64,000 nt of DNA, from the NCBI RefSeq assembly GCF_018780385.1, contig NZ_JADMJO010000003.1:372001-436000 (forward strand). Direction: 5' to 3'. This document shows, one piece after another, positions 26,736-35,406 of the stretch (its first letter is position 1; each line of letters starts with the position of its first letter). Origin of the DNA: Hydrogenophaga sp. Its GTDB lineage: Bacteria; Pseudomonadota; Gammaproteobacteria; Burkholderiales; Burkholderiaceae_C. The notes below the pieces were generated by a model. That model was not told the origin of the DNA and did no database searches. It saw nothing but the letters and a program-made list of their open reading frames with translations. The position numbers and the translations under genes were made by a program.

Positions 26736-28004
26736 TTACTTCGTTGCCTCGGGCGCCGGCGCAGCGGCCGCGGGCGCGGCTGGTGCGCTGCCAGGCGCCT
26801 GCCACGGCACGGCCTTCACGGCGGTGCCCGGCGGCATCATCTGCAGCTTCTGGAAGCCGTCGACCATGACCTGCTCGCCCGCCTTCAAGCCGTCGAGGAT
26901 CACCCAGCGACCGTTCTGCTGGCCGCCCACCTTCACGGTGCGTTTTGCAATCTTGCCCTCGGCATCCACCACCGAGACGGAATCACCCTGTGCCGAGCGC
27001 GTCACGGCTTGCTGGGGCAGCGTGATCGCATTGCCCGCCGTGGCCTGCTCCAGGCGCACGCGCACATACAGACCCGGCAGCAGCGTACCCTGGGGGTTGG
27101 GCACCTCGGCGCGCAGTGTCACCTGGCCGGTGGTGCTGTCCACGGTCAGGTCGGAAAACAGCAGGCGGCCCGGCTGCTCGTACACGCTGCCGTCTTCCAT
27201 CACCACCTGCACGGCAGCGGCTTGCGCCCCCGCGCCCTTGAGCTGGCCACTGTCCATGGCCTTGCGCAGCTTGTAGACCTCGGAGGCGGACTGGGTGAAG
27301 TTCACGTACATCGGGTTGATCTGCTGGATCACCGCCAACTGGGTGGCCTCGCCCTGCCCGACCAGAGCGCCTTCGGTCACCAGCGCGCGGCCAATGCGCC
27401 CGGAGATGGGCGCTGTCACGCGCGCGTAGTTCAGGTTGATGTTGGCGGTCTGCACCGACGCCCTGCCTGCAGCCACATCGGCCTCGGCCTGCTTCTGGGC
27501 CGCCACGGCGCTGGCGTACTCCTGCTGGCTGATCGCGTTTTCCTTCACCAGGGGCGCATAGCGTTCTGCCAGCGCGGTGGCCTGCGTGAGGTTGGCCTGC
27601 GAACGGGCCAGCCCCGCCTGTGCGCTTTGCACAGCCGCCGCATAAGGCGACGCGTCGATGCGGAACAGCGCCTGGCCCGCTTTCACGTCGCTGCCTTCGC
27701 GGAACAACCGCTCTTGCAGGATGCCCGCCGCGCGCGCCCGCACCTGGGCCACCCTCGAGGCCTCCAGCCGGCCCGGCAGCTCCGTCATGAGACCCACGTC
27801 ACCCGGTGCGACCGTGACCACACCCACTTCTGGCGCCGGCATGCCGCCACCGGCCGCAGCAGCGGGGGCTGCGGGCTTGTCGCAAGCGCTCAACACCACG
27901 GCAAGCGCCAGCACGGACAGTCCTCGCAACAAGTGGGTCGGTTGCATGGAAACAAACCGGGTGCGCGAAACGGGCGCAGACTTGATGGGGCTCAAGGCGG
28001 GCAT
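26736..28004 (-). CDS. Periplasmic membrane-fusion lipoprotein of RND efflux (AcrA/MexA family)
   Basis: Adaptor of 422 residues linking the RND pump to the outer-membrane factor. The lipobox VVLSAC gives a mature N-terminal Cys. The lipoyl/hairpin region follows (RARAAGILQERLFREGSDVKAGQALFRID), then a coiled-coil hairpin, and the barrel with NLNYARVTAPISGRIGRALVTEGALV. The ATG at 28004 has AAGGA upstream; it leaves an unusually long 35-residue leader, so the internal Met just before QPTHLLRG (codon at about 27948) is an alternative start. A candidate operator for the divergent TetR protein lies about 85 nt upstream. Confidence 0.93.
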   Translation of the reverse strand: MPALSPIKSAPVSRTRFVSMQPTHLLRGLSVLALAVVLSACDKPAAPAAAAGGGMPAPEVGVVTVAPGDVGLMTELPGRLEASRVAQVRARAAGILQERLFREGSDVKAGQALFRIDASPYAAAVQSAQAGLARSQANLTQATALAERYAPLVKENAISQQEYASAVAAQKQAEADVAAGRASVQTANINLNYARVTAPISGRIGRALVTEGALVGQGEATQLAVIQQINPMYVNFTQSASEVYKLRKAMDSGQLKGAGAQAAAVQVVMEDGSVYEQPGRLLFSDLTVDSTTGQVTLRAEVPNPQGTLLPGLYVRVRLEQATAGNAITLPQQAVTRSAQGDSVSVVDAEGKIAKRTVKVGGQQNGRWVILDGLKAGEQVMVDGFQKLQMMPPGTAVKAVPWQAPGSAPAAPAAAAPAPEATK

Positions 28005-28087
28005 GGGAGTCCTTGGGATGAAAGATGAGCGAGGCAAAAAGGCAGGGAATACCCTGACCACTTGCTCCCTCGCAAAACGGCGAAGTA

Positions 28088-28111
28088 TACATACATACAA
28101 GAATGTATGTA
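28088..28111. promoter_or_regulatory. AcrR/TtgR-type operator between the efflux operon and its TetR repressor
   Basis: Twenty-four-nt inverted repeat with perfect 9-nt arms TACATACAT and ATGTATGTA around the 6-nt centre ACAAGA. The same arms and spacing form the E. coli AcrR operator upstream of acrAB, as I recall it. It lies 84 nt from the adaptor start and 45 nt from the regulator start, so one site could repress both genes. The local AT-richness contrasts with the flanks. Confidence 0.8.
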
Positions 28112-28155
28112 TAGTCCTGCAATCCCTCAAGGGGATGCAATCTGGAGACACAACC

Positions 28156-28845
28156 ATGGTTCGACGCACCAAAGCCGATGCGCTGGTGACACGCAACACC
28201 CTGCTGGATGCTGCAGAGCATTTGTTTCAGGCCCATGGCGTTTCACGCACGTCACTCAACGACATTGCCACGGCCGCCGGCACCACGCGCGGCGCGATCT
28301 ACTGGCACTTCAAGGACAAAGCCGACTTGTTCAACGCCATGATGGAGCGTGTGACCATGCCGCTGGAAGGCGCGCTGGCCAGCACGGCGCGCACGGCTGA
28401 AACCGCTGCCAATCCCCTGCTCTCGCTGCGCGACTTGATGATGAACGCGCTCAGGCAGACCGCCACGGATGAACAGACCCGCCGCGTGTTCGAGGTGGCC
28501 ACGCACAAGGTGGAGTACGTGCCTGAAATGCAGGCGGTGCGCGACCGCCACCTGCAGGTGCGCAACGAGTGCGTAGCCATGACCGAGGAAGCCCTGCGCG
28601 AAGCGGTGCGCCGTGAAGACATCAAGTTGGCCATGCCGCTGTCCACCGCAGCGCTGGGTCTGCATGTGATCGTGGACGGCCTGATCCAGAACTGGCTGCT
28701 GGACCCTTCGGCGTTTGACCTGGAAAAGAGCGGGCGCCACACGGTGGACACCTACCTCGCCGGGCTGGGCTTCAACCTGCCGGCCACCCGCGCTGTGCGC
28801 CGCTCGGCGCCCAAGGACGCCAGGCAGTCCGCCCCCGTGGACTGA
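28156..28845 (+). CDS. TetR-family repressor of the divergent RND pump (AcrR/TtgR-like)
   Basis: Regulator of 229 residues. The N-terminal TetR helix-turn-helix is canonical (ALVTRNTLLDAAEHLFQAHGVSRTSLNDIATAAGTTRGAIYWHFKDKADLFNAMMERV, residues about 9-65). The C-terminal ligand domain resembles AcrR/TtgR (MexR2) regulators that bind hydrophobic drugs and solvents. CTGGAGA lies 8 nt before the ATG at 28156; longer in-frame starts run through the efflux gene promoter and are rejected. It likely represses the leftward pump operon and itself through the 24-nt palindrome upstream. Drug-induced release is family knowledge. Confidence 0.93.
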   Translation: MVRRTKADALVTRNTLLDAAEHLFQAHGVSRTSLNDIATAAGTTRGAIYWHFKDKADLFNAMMERVTMPLEGALASTARTAETAANPLLSLRDLMMNALRQTATDEQTRRVFEVATHKVEYVPEMQAVRDRHLQVRNECVAMTEEALREAVRREDIKLAMPLSTAALGLHVIVDGLIQNWLLDPSAFDLEKSGRHTVDTYLAGLGFNLPATRAVRRSAPKDARQSAPVD

Positions 28846-28847
28846 CG

Positions 28848-30026
28848 TTACAACTCGCGCTGCGGCGGCTCGCCCGCGGGCGTGTGCAGGCTCCAGGCCA
28901 GTGGCGAGCCCGCACCCACGACGGCGCCCACGATCCAGAACACGGCGCCCACCCCCACCAGCGCACCCACCGAGCCAAACAGCAGCGGCATCACCACGCT
29001 CGATCCGTTGATGGCCATGGCCCGCAGGCCCAGCGCTTCACCATGGCGGTGGTGCGGGGTCATCTGATGCAATGAACTCATGATCATGGGCTGAACCGAA
29101 CCCAGCGCCAGACCCAGCAGGATGGACAGCGCCCCCATGGCCCAGGCCGCGTGCACCAGCGGGTACACGGCAAACAGCAGCGCGGTGGCGCCCATGGCCG
29201 AGCCGATCACCACGGATTCGCGCAGGTGCGCGGCCAACCAGGGCATGAGCACGCGGATGGCGGTGGCGGCCAGCGCAAACGCGCCCAGGATGGAGCCGAT
29301 CACGGTGGCGCTCAGACCGCGCTCGTGGCCCAGAACCGGCACGAGGAAGGTGTGCACGTCCCAGCAAGAAGACAGCATCCAGTTGATCATCATCAGCTTG
29401 CGAAAGCCTGCATCCTTCAGCAGGTTCCATGACGAGCCGCTCGACTGGCGCAGCTCGGGCGCCATCGGCTCGTGCTCGACCGTGTGGCGCACCCAGAACC
29501 AGGTCAGGGACGGCAGCAAAGCCAGCAGCAGGAAGGCTGCGCGAAAACCGAAGCTGTCGATCATCACGCCTGCGGCAAACGGGCCCAGGAAGTTGGAGAT
29601 GGATGGGCCGATGGCCATCCAGCTGAACACCTGCTTGAGCTCGGTGGCGTTGTTCGCCAGACGCCCCACATGGCGCTGCAGCGCGATCATGGCCAGGCCG
29701 GTGGCCGCGCCGCAGGTGAGCGCGGTGACACACAGCACACCGAACACCGGGAAGACCACCGAGATCGCCGCGCCGGCGGAGGCGATTCCCACCGCCATGG
29801 CCACGGGCTTCTTGAGCCCGCGCCGATCGGCGTAGCGCCCGGCCGGCAATGCCATGAACACTGGCGCCAACGCAAACAAGGCCAGCAACATCCCCACCGC
29901 CGCCGGGCTGTAACCCTCGCGCAGCGCCATCAAGGGCGCGGCCATGCGAAAGCCGGTCATGCAGGCATGCAGACAGATCTGCGCCGCAATCAAGCGCGCC
30001 AGATCGGAGCGCAGCGTTGGGTTCAA
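28848..30026 (-). CDS. MFS transporter
   Basis: Major facilitator of 392 residues with twelve predicted helices. After helix 2 comes the MFS loop motif GRYADRRGLKKPVAM (residues about 62-77), a variant of G-x3-D-R-x-G-R-R. It begins NPTLRSDLARLIAAQICLHACMTGFRMAAPLMAL. The start overlaps the rmuC stop by 4 nt (ATGA), so it is translationally coupled to rmuC, though no functional tie to DNA metabolism is evident. Its 3' end meets the TetR gene's stop convergently with only two bases between. The substrate is unknown. Confidence 0.87.
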   Translation of the reverse strand: MNPTLRSDLARLIAAQICLHACMTGFRMAAPLMALREGYSPAAVGMLLALFALAPVFMALPAGRYADRRGLKKPVAMAVGIASAGAAISVVFPVFGVLCVTALTCGAATGLAMIALQRHVGRLANNATELKQVFSWMAIGPSISNFLGPFAAGVMIDSFGFRAAFLLLALLPSLTWFWVRHTVEHEPMAPELRQSSGSSWNLLKDAGFRKLMMINWMLSSCWDVHTFLVPVLGHERGLSATVIGSILGAFALAATAIRVLMPWLAAHLRESVVIGSAMGATALLFAVYPLVHAAWAMGALSILLGLALGSVQPMIMSSLHQMTPHHRHGEALGLRAMAINGSSVVMPLLFGSVGALVGVGAVFWIVGAVVGAGSPLAWSLHTPAGEPPQREL

Positions 30027-31399
30027 GCGTCTCCGGGATCGTTGGGGTCCAGCGGCAGCAGCGCACTGGCCTGTTCCTGCGGCAGCGCCTCCACTGCCTT
30101 GAGCGCACGGCCCATGGCGCGGCTGCGCGTCTCGGCGCTGTCCAGGGTGTTGAGCACGGTTTGGGTCTGGCTCTTCACCCGCGCCAGCACATCGCCGAAC
30201 TTGCCGAACTCGGTCTTGACCGCACCGAGCACCTGCCAGACCTCACTCGATCGCTTCTCCAGCGCGAGTGTGCGAAAGCCCATCTGCAACGAGTTGAGCA
30301 TGGCCATGAGCGTGGTGGGCCCGGCCAGCGTGACCCGGTACTCGCGCTGCAGCACCTCCATGAGGCCCGGACGGCGCAGCACCTCGGCGTACAGCCCTTC
30401 GGTGGGCAGGAACAGGATGGCGAAGTCGGTGGTGTGCGGCGGCTCCAGGTACTTGTCGGCCATGGACTTGGCCTCCAGCTTGATGCGCTGCTCGAGACCG
30501 CGCGCCGCGATCTCGGCGCCTTCAGCGTCGGCGCGCTGCTGCGCGTCCAGCAGGCGCTCGTAGTCTTCGTTCGGAAACTTGGCATCGATCGGAAGCCAAC
30601 ACGGCACGCCCGCGTCGCCGCGACCGGGCAGCTTGATCGCGAAGTCCACCGTGAAGCGGCTGCCCGGTTTGGTCATGACCTGCGTGGCGTACTGATCGGG
30701 CGCAAACACCTGCTCCAGCAACGCGGAGAGTTGCGCTTCGCCGAACATGCCGCGCGTCTTCACGTTGGTCAGCAAGTGCTTCAAGTCGCCCACGCCTTGG
30801 GCCAGCGTCTGCATCTCGCCCAGGCCCTTGTGCACCTGCTCCAACCGGTCGGCCACCTGCTTGAAGCTCTCGCCCAGGCGTGCCTGCAGCGTGCTCTGCA
30901 ATTTTTCGTCGACCGTGGCGCGCATCTCGTCAAGCTTGGCGGCGTTGCCTTGCTGCAGTTGCATCAACTGCGCTTCCAGCGTGGCGCGCACCTCGGCCAG
31001 GCGACGCGAGTTGGCCTCGCTCAGGTCCTGCAACTGGCGCGTGAGCGTGTCGCCCAGCGTGCCGCGCAGTTGCACCAGTTGCTGCGCAAAAGCGTCGATC
31101 TGCGCGTTCTGCGTGCGCGTGGCCTCTGCCCCCTGGCTGGTGAGGGCCTCCTGAAACGTGGCCAGGGTCTGCTGCAGTTCCTGGCGCGCCGTGCGTGAGC
31201 CATCGGCCATCTCGCGGCGCAGTTCGCTCTCGACGCGCTCCACGCGCGAGGTGGTCTGTTGCAGTTGCGCCAGCAGGGTCTGGCGGTGCGCCAGTTCGTC
31301 GGCATCCACCGCTGGCTTGCGCAGCCACAGCGCCACCTGCATCAGCACCCCGACGGCGGCGAGCACGAGCAGCGCGATGAGAAGCGCCGAGTCGGTCAT
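30023..31399 (-). CDS. rmuC: DNA recombination protein RmuC
   Basis: Protein of 458 residues. An N-terminal hydrophobic segment (ALLIALLVLAAVGVLMQVALWL) is followed by a long coiled coil (about 40-215, Gln/Leu/Arg-rich with repeated LRE/LQQ patterns). The RmuC nuclease-like domain comes next, recognised by RGMFGEAQLSALLEQVFAPDQY, PIDAKFPNEDYERL and DFAILFLPTEGLYAEVLRRPGL. RmuC limits rearrangement at inverted repeats. Overlaps of 4 nt on both sides tie it to the 2-hydroxyacid dehydrogenase upstream and the MFS gene downstream. Confidence 0.93.
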   Translation of the reverse strand: MTDSALLIALLVLAAVGVLMQVALWLRKPAVDADELAHRQTLLAQLQQTTSRVERVESELRREMADGSRTARQELQQTLATFQEALTSQGAEATRTQNAQIDAFAQQLVQLRGTLGDTLTRQLQDLSEANSRRLAEVRATLEAQLMQLQQGNAAKLDEMRATVDEKLQSTLQARLGESFKQVADRLEQVHKGLGEMQTLAQGVGDLKHLLTNVKTRGMFGEAQLSALLEQVFAPDQYATQVMTKPGSRFTVDFAIKLPGRGDAGVPCWLPIDAKFPNEDYERLLDAQQRADAEGAEIAARGLEQRIKLEAKSMADKYLEPPHTTDFAILFLPTEGLYAEVLRRPGLMEVLQREYRVTLAGPTTLMAMLNSLQMGFRTLALEKRSSEVWQVLGAVKTEFGKFGDVLARVKSQTQTVLNTLDSAETRSRAMGRALKAVEALPQEQASALLPLDPNDPGDA

Positions 31400-32394
31400 C
31401 CCCGTGCGCCTTTGCCCAGGATGTCGGCGTTGATGGGTGTCAGCGGCTTGCCCTGAGTGAGGTAACCGATCAAGTTGTCGGCGGCCAGTCGGGCCATGGC
31501 GCGGCGCGTGGCGATGGTCGCACTGGCGATGTGCGGCGTGAGCACCACGTTGGGCACGGTCAACAGATCGGGGTGCACCTTGGGTTCGCCCTCGTACACA
31601 TCCAGGCCGGCGGCGGCGATCACGCGGTTGCGCAAAGCCTGAGCGAGCGCTGCGTCATCCACGATGCCGCCGCGCGCGATGTTGACCAGCGTGGCGGTGG
31701 GCTTCATCTGCGCGATCTCGGCTGCGCCGATGGTGTGGTGGTTTTCCGGGCTGTAGGGCAGCACCAGGATGAGGTGATCGGCCGACTTGAGCAGCGTGGT
31801 CTTGTCCACGTAGGAGGCTTTGCATTCGGCCTCCAGCGCAGCATCCAGCCGCGAGCGGTTGTGATAGATCACCTTCATCCCGAAGCCGTGGGCGCCACGG
31901 CGCGCAATGGCCTGACCAATGCGGCCCATGCCCAGGATGCCCAGTGTGCTGCCGTGCACCTCGGCTCCAGCGAACATGTCGAGCGCCCAGCGGTTCCACT
32001 CTCCGGCGCGCAGGAAATGCTCGCTCTCGGTCAGGCGCCGGGCCGTGGCCATGAGCAGCGCGAAGCCAAAGTCGGCGGTGGTCTCGGTCAGCACGTCGGG
32101 CGTGTTGGTGGCCAGCACGCCGGCCGCACTCAGGGCGGGCACATCGAAGTTGTTGAAGCCCACAGCGATGTTGGCCACCATGCGCAGCTGCGGGCAGGCC
32201 GCCGCCACCGCGCCGTCTATGCGCTCGCTGCCGGTGGTGAGCGCGCCCACCTTGCCCTGCAGGCGTGCAATCAGCTCGGTGGGGGTCAACACGCTGTCGG
32301 TGTCGTTGGTGTCAACCTCGAAATGCTGACGCAGATGGTCAACAACGTCGGGGAAAATCTTGCGACTGACGAGGATGGAAGGCTTTTGTGCCAT
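31396..32394 (-). CDS. D-2-hydroxyacid dehydrogenase (GhrB/D-glycerate dehydrogenase type)
   Basis: NAD(P)H enzyme of 332 residues reducing glyoxylate, hydroxypyruvate or 2-ketogluconate. The Rossmann motif is GILGMGRIGQAIARRG. The catalytic triad typical of the family is seen as Arg in NIARGGIVDDAAL, Glu in GLDVYEGEP and His in LTPHIASAT. Length and sequence fit the GhrB/GyaR subgroup better than lactate dehydrogenase. It lies 18 nt after the NhaD-like gene and overlaps the rmuC start by 4 nt. The physiological substrate is inferred from family membership. Confidence 0.88.
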   Translation of the reverse strand: MAQKPSILVSRKIFPDVVDHLRQHFEVDTNDTDSVLTPTELIARLQGKVGALTTGSERIDGAVAAACPQLRMVANIAVGFNNFDVPALSAAGVLATNTPDVLTETTADFGFALLMATARRLTESEHFLRAGEWNRWALDMFAGAEVHGSTLGILGMGRIGQAIARRGAHGFGMKVIYHNRSRLDAALEAECKASYVDKTTLLKSADHLILVLPYSPENHHTIGAAEIAQMKPTATLVNIARGGIVDDAALAQALRNRVIAAAGLDVYEGEPKVHPDLLTVPNVVLTPHIASATIATRRAMARLAADNLIGYLTQGKPLTPINADILGKGARG

Positions 32395-32412
32395 GGATGC
32401 GTCTCCAGAAAA

Positions 32413-33825
32413 TCAGGTGAACCAGAACCAGGTCATGAGGGCGAACAGCGGCAGCAGAATGCCGACCGACCAGGCCATGTAGCCGAAAAAGCTCGGCATC
32501 TTCACCCCACGGTCTTCGGCGATGGCCTTGACCATGAGGTTGGGTGCGTTGCCGATGTAGGTGTTGGCGCCCATGAACACAGCGCCGGCCGAGATGGCCA
32601 CCAGTGTGGACGCCATGGTCGTCATCAGCATCTGCGGATCTCCACCTGCGGTGTTGAAGAACACCAGGTAAGTCGGCGCGTTGTCGAGGAACGAACTGAG
32701 CGCACCCGTGGCCCAGAAGTACATGCCCGGATTCGGGGTGCCGTCTTGGTTGGTGACGGCGCCGACCACCGCGCCAAACGGACCGTTCACGCCCGCCTTG
32801 AGCATGGCGATCACCGGGATGATGGTCAGGAAGATCGCGGCAAACAGCTTGGCCACTTCCTGCATCGGGCCCCAGCCGAACTGGTTGCCGTCGTGCGCGC
32901 TGGCCGGCGTGATCTTCAGCGAAACGAGTGTCACAACGATCAGGCCGATGTCGCGCACGATGCCCGGCAGGCCGACATCGGTACCGGCGATGGTGAACAT
33001 CACCGACGACTTCCACAAACCGCTGAGCAACACCAGAAAGACCACCACACCCAACAAAGCGAAATTGACCGAGCCATCGAACCCGAGGCGTTGCGTGTCT
33101 GGCGTGGGATCCGTCGGTTGGAACTCCTCGCGCCGGTGGTAGAACCACCAGTCGATGGCGTAAAACAGCGCGAGCAGCACACCGATGAGGAACAGCGTGT
33201 GGCCCCAGAGGTGCGTCACCGTCCAGAAAAAATCCACGCCTTTGAGGAAACCCAGGAACAGCGGCGGATCGCCCAGCGGGGTGAGCGCACCACCGGCATT
33301 GGAGACGATGAAGATGAAGAAGACCACCACATGCACCTGATGCTTTCGGTTGTCGTTGGCACGGATCAGTGGCCGTATCAGCAGCATCGACGCACCGGTG
33401 GTGCCCATGAAACTCGCCAGCAATGCGCCCAGGGCCAGCAAGCCGGTGTTGAGCAGCGGGCTGCCATGCAGGTTGCCCCGCACGAAGATGCCGCCGGCCA
33501 CGGTGAACAGGGCAGTCAGCAGGATGATGAAAGGGATGTACTCGGCGAAAGCCGCGTGCACCACGGCCACCCCGGTTGCCGCCGGGCCGAAGGTGATCGC
33601 AAACGGCACCAGAAAGGCGAGACCCCAAGCGGCGGCCACCTTGCCGAAGTGGTGGTGCCAGAAGAGGGGCGCCACCAACGGCATCAGGGCGATGGACAGC
33701 AGCACGCCCGCGAACGGCACCCCCCACAACACCGACAACTGCGCACCATCGAGTTCGGCCGCGTGCGCAAGGCCGGGCAGCAGCGCACCGGCCAGGGCCA
33801 GCGCCTGCACGCTTTTCTTGTTCAT
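32413..33825 (-). CDS. NhaD/CitMHS-type sodium:proton antiporter
   Basis: Integral membrane protein of 470 residues with about 12 helices of the ion-transporter (IT) superfamily. The N-terminus MNKKSVQALALAGALLPGLAHA looks like a signal peptide or first helix. Typical segments are FGPAATGVAVVHAAFAEYIPFIILLTALFTVAGGI, GTTGASMLLIRPLIRAN and FLDNAPTYLVFFNTAGGD. These conserved Asp/Thr/Ser pairs match NhaD-like and putative citrate/arsenite carriers. The start is the ATG at 33825 before the signal-like helix; upstream in-frame codons lie in the FKBP gene. Na+/H+ exchange is the best guess, citrate transport the alternative. Confidence 0.8.
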   Translation of the reverse strand: MNKKSVQALALAGALLPGLAHAAELDGAQLSVLWGVPFAGVLLSIALMPLVAPLFWHHHFGKVAAAWGLAFLVPFAITFGPAATGVAVVHAAFAEYIPFIILLTALFTVAGGIFVRGNLHGSPLLNTGLLALGALLASFMGTTGASMLLIRPLIRANDNRKHQVHVVVFFIFIVSNAGGALTPLGDPPLFLGFLKGVDFFWTVTHLWGHTLFLIGVLLALFYAIDWWFYHRREEFQPTDPTPDTQRLGFDGSVNFALLGVVVFLVLLSGLWKSSVMFTIAGTDVGLPGIVRDIGLIVVTLVSLKITPASAHDGNQFGWGPMQEVAKLFAAIFLTIIPVIAMLKAGVNGPFGAVVGAVTNQDGTPNPGMYFWATGALSSFLDNAPTYLVFFNTAGGDPQMLMTTMASTLVAISAGAVFMGANTYIGNAPNLMVKAIAEDRGVKMPSFFGYMAWSVGILLPLFALMTWFWFT

Positions 33826-33848
33826 GGGTTTCTCCGGATGGGAATCGC

Positions 33849-34196
33849 TCAGACCGCGAGCAGGTCCACTTCGAACAGCAGCGTGGCGTTGGGAGGAATC
33901 ACACCACCGGCACCGCGCGCACCGTAGCCCAGCGCGGCTGGAATCACCAGACGGCGCGTGCCACCCACCGCCATACCCTGCACGCCTTCGTCCCAACCCT
34001 TGATCACATGACCCGCACCCAGCGGAAACTCAAACGGCTGACCACGGTCCTTGCTGGAATCGAACTTGGAACCCTGCACACCGTCGTTGAAGAGCCAGCC
34101 GGTGTAGTGCACCTGCACCGGGCGCCCGGCCTGGGCGACCTCGCCATTGCCGACCACGGTGTCTTCGTACTGCAGGCCGCTGGGGGTGGTGATCAT
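33849..34196 (-). CDS. FKBP-type peptidyl-prolyl cis-trans isomerase
   Basis: Small isomerase of 115 residues, essentially a single FKBP domain. It reads TPSGLQYEDTVVG, VQVHYTGWL, SKFDSSKDRGQPFEFPLGAGHVIKGWDEGVQGMAVGG and PPNATLLFEVDLL, all canonical. The aromatic pocket residues Tyr, Phe, Asp, Val, Ile and Trp are present. No signal peptide is seen, so it is cytoplasmic. The ATG at 34196 has AGGAGA upstream; the longer in-frame start overlaps the nitroreductase and is not real. The NhaD-like gene follows after 23 nt. Confidence 0.95.
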   Translation of the reverse strand: MITTPSGLQYEDTVVGNGEVAQAGRPVQVHYTGWLFNDGVQGSKFDSSKDRGQPFEFPLGAGHVIKGWDEGVQGMAVGGTRRLVIPAALGYGARGAGGVIPPNATLLFEVDLLAV

Positions 34197-34237
34197 GGTG
34201 TCTCCTGTGATTGAAAAGAAAAGGGAAAGAGGCGCGA

Positions 34238-34960
34238 TTATTCCAGCCAGGTCGTGAACGACTCGACGGTCTCGCGCGGCGTGTGAAATCCGTTGACCTT
34301 GTCGCTTGGGTCGGCATAGCCCAGGGCCATGCCGCAGACCAGCATTTCGCTGTCGCCGGCACCGATGTGCGGCAGGATGATCTTGGCGAAACCATTCCAC
34401 GCTGCCTGCGGGCAGGTATGCAGCCCATGACCGCGCGCGGCCACCATGATGTTCTGCAGGAACATGCCGTAGTCCACCAGCGAGCCGCGGCCCATGACGC
34501 GGTCCAGCGTGAACATCAGGCCCACTGGCGCGTCGAAGAAGCGGTAGTTGCGCTGGTGCTGCGCGTGCATCTTGTCCTTGTCGCCCTTGGTGATGCCCAG
34601 CAGGCCGTACAGGCTCCAGCCGTTTTCACGCCGGCGGTCGATGTAGGGGCTGACCCATTTCTCGGGGTAGTAGTCGTATTCCTCCCGGTACTCGGCGGCC
34701 AGCGACGGGTCGGCGCGCAGCGCGTCGTGCGCGGCACAGACCTTGTCTGCCAATGCGTCGCGGCTCTGGCCCTGCAACACATAGACCTTCCAGGGCTGCG
34801 TGTTGGTGCCCGACGGCGCACGGCTGGCTACCTGCAGCAAATGCTCGATGGTGGCGCGCGACACAGGTCGCGGCAGAAAGGCGCGCGCCGACATGCGGCT
34901 GGTGATCGCCGCGTCGACGCTGACGGCGTCGATCACGGTCGCGGTGGGGTTGTGGCTCAT
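34238..34960 (-). CDS. Nitroreductase-family FMN oxidoreductase
   Basis: Flavoprotein of 240 residues. The N-terminus [39 protein letters not shown] is the standard FMN-binding opening of the nitroreductase fold. The C-terminal half has [24 protein letters not shown] and a final [20 protein letters not shown], as in the group often annotated NADPH nitroreductase. It reduces nitro- or quinone compounds using NAD(P)H. Its start overlaps the thioesterase stop by 4 nt, so the two are co-translated. Confidence 0.9.
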   Translation of the reverse strand: MSHNPTATVIDAVSVDAAITSRMSARAFLPRPVSRATIEHLLQVASRAPSGTNTQPWKVYVLQGQSRDALADKVCAAHDALRADPSLAAEYREEYDYYPEKWVSPYIDRRRENGWSLYGLLGITKGDKDKMHAQHQRNYRFFDAPVGLMFTLDRVMGRGSLVDYGMFLQNIMVAARGHGLHTCPQAAWNGFAKIILPHIGAGDSEMLVCGMALGYADPSDKVNGFHTPRETVESFTTWLE

Positions 34961-35406
34961 AGCAAGGTCTCCAGGGTTGTCTTCAAAGCGTCGGGCAAGG
35001 CCACAGGCCGGCGAGTCTGCCGGTCAACGTAGACATGCACGAAGTGGCCACAAGCGGCAGCCAGGTCTTCACCATCGGCGAACAGGCCCACCTCGTAGCG
35101 AACACTCGACTTGCCCAGGTGCGCCACGCGCAGACCGGCCCACACGGTTTGTGGAAAGGCCAGCGGCGCGAAGTAGTTGCACTGGGTTTCGATCACCAGC
35201 CCGATCACCGGGCCGCCGTGGATGTCGAGCGCGCCCTGCTCGATCAGGTGAGCGTTGACCACGGTGTCGAACCAGCTGTAGTACACCACGTTGTTCACGT
35301 GGCCATAGACATCGTTGTCGGCCCAGCGGGTGGTGATGGAACGCAGCACACGGTAAGCGCTGCGGGGCAAAGGTTGGGGGCGTGCGACCGGCGCTGGACT
35401 GCTCAT
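34957..35406 (-). CDS. Acyl-CoA thioesterase, hotdog fold (4HBT/YbgC type)
   Basis: Protein of 149 residues with a single hotdog domain. The active-site motif [23 protein letters not shown] holds the catalytic Asp ([12 protein letters not shown]), typical of the 4-hydroxybenzoyl-CoA thioesterase class. The ATG at 35406 sits within a 4-nt overlap with the deacetylase upstream, while longer in-frame starts lie wholly within that gene. It probably hydrolyses short or aromatic acyl-CoA. The substrate cannot be assigned. Confidence 0.9.
   Translation of the reverse strand: MSSPAPVARPQPLPRSAYRVLRSITTRWADNDVYGHVNNVVYYSWFDTVVNAHLIEQGALDIHGGPVIGLVIETQCNYFAPLAFPQTVWAGLRVAHLGKSSVRYEVGLFADGEDLAAACGHFVHVYVDRQTRRPVALPDALKTTLETLL

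Noticed and set aside
24924-28028. A 1034-codon rightward open frame opposite the RND pump and adaptor genes
   Set aside because: The translation is His/Gln/Arg-rich with no domain, a typical antisense shadow of GC-rich coding DNA. The leftward frames carry clear AcrB and AcrA motifs.
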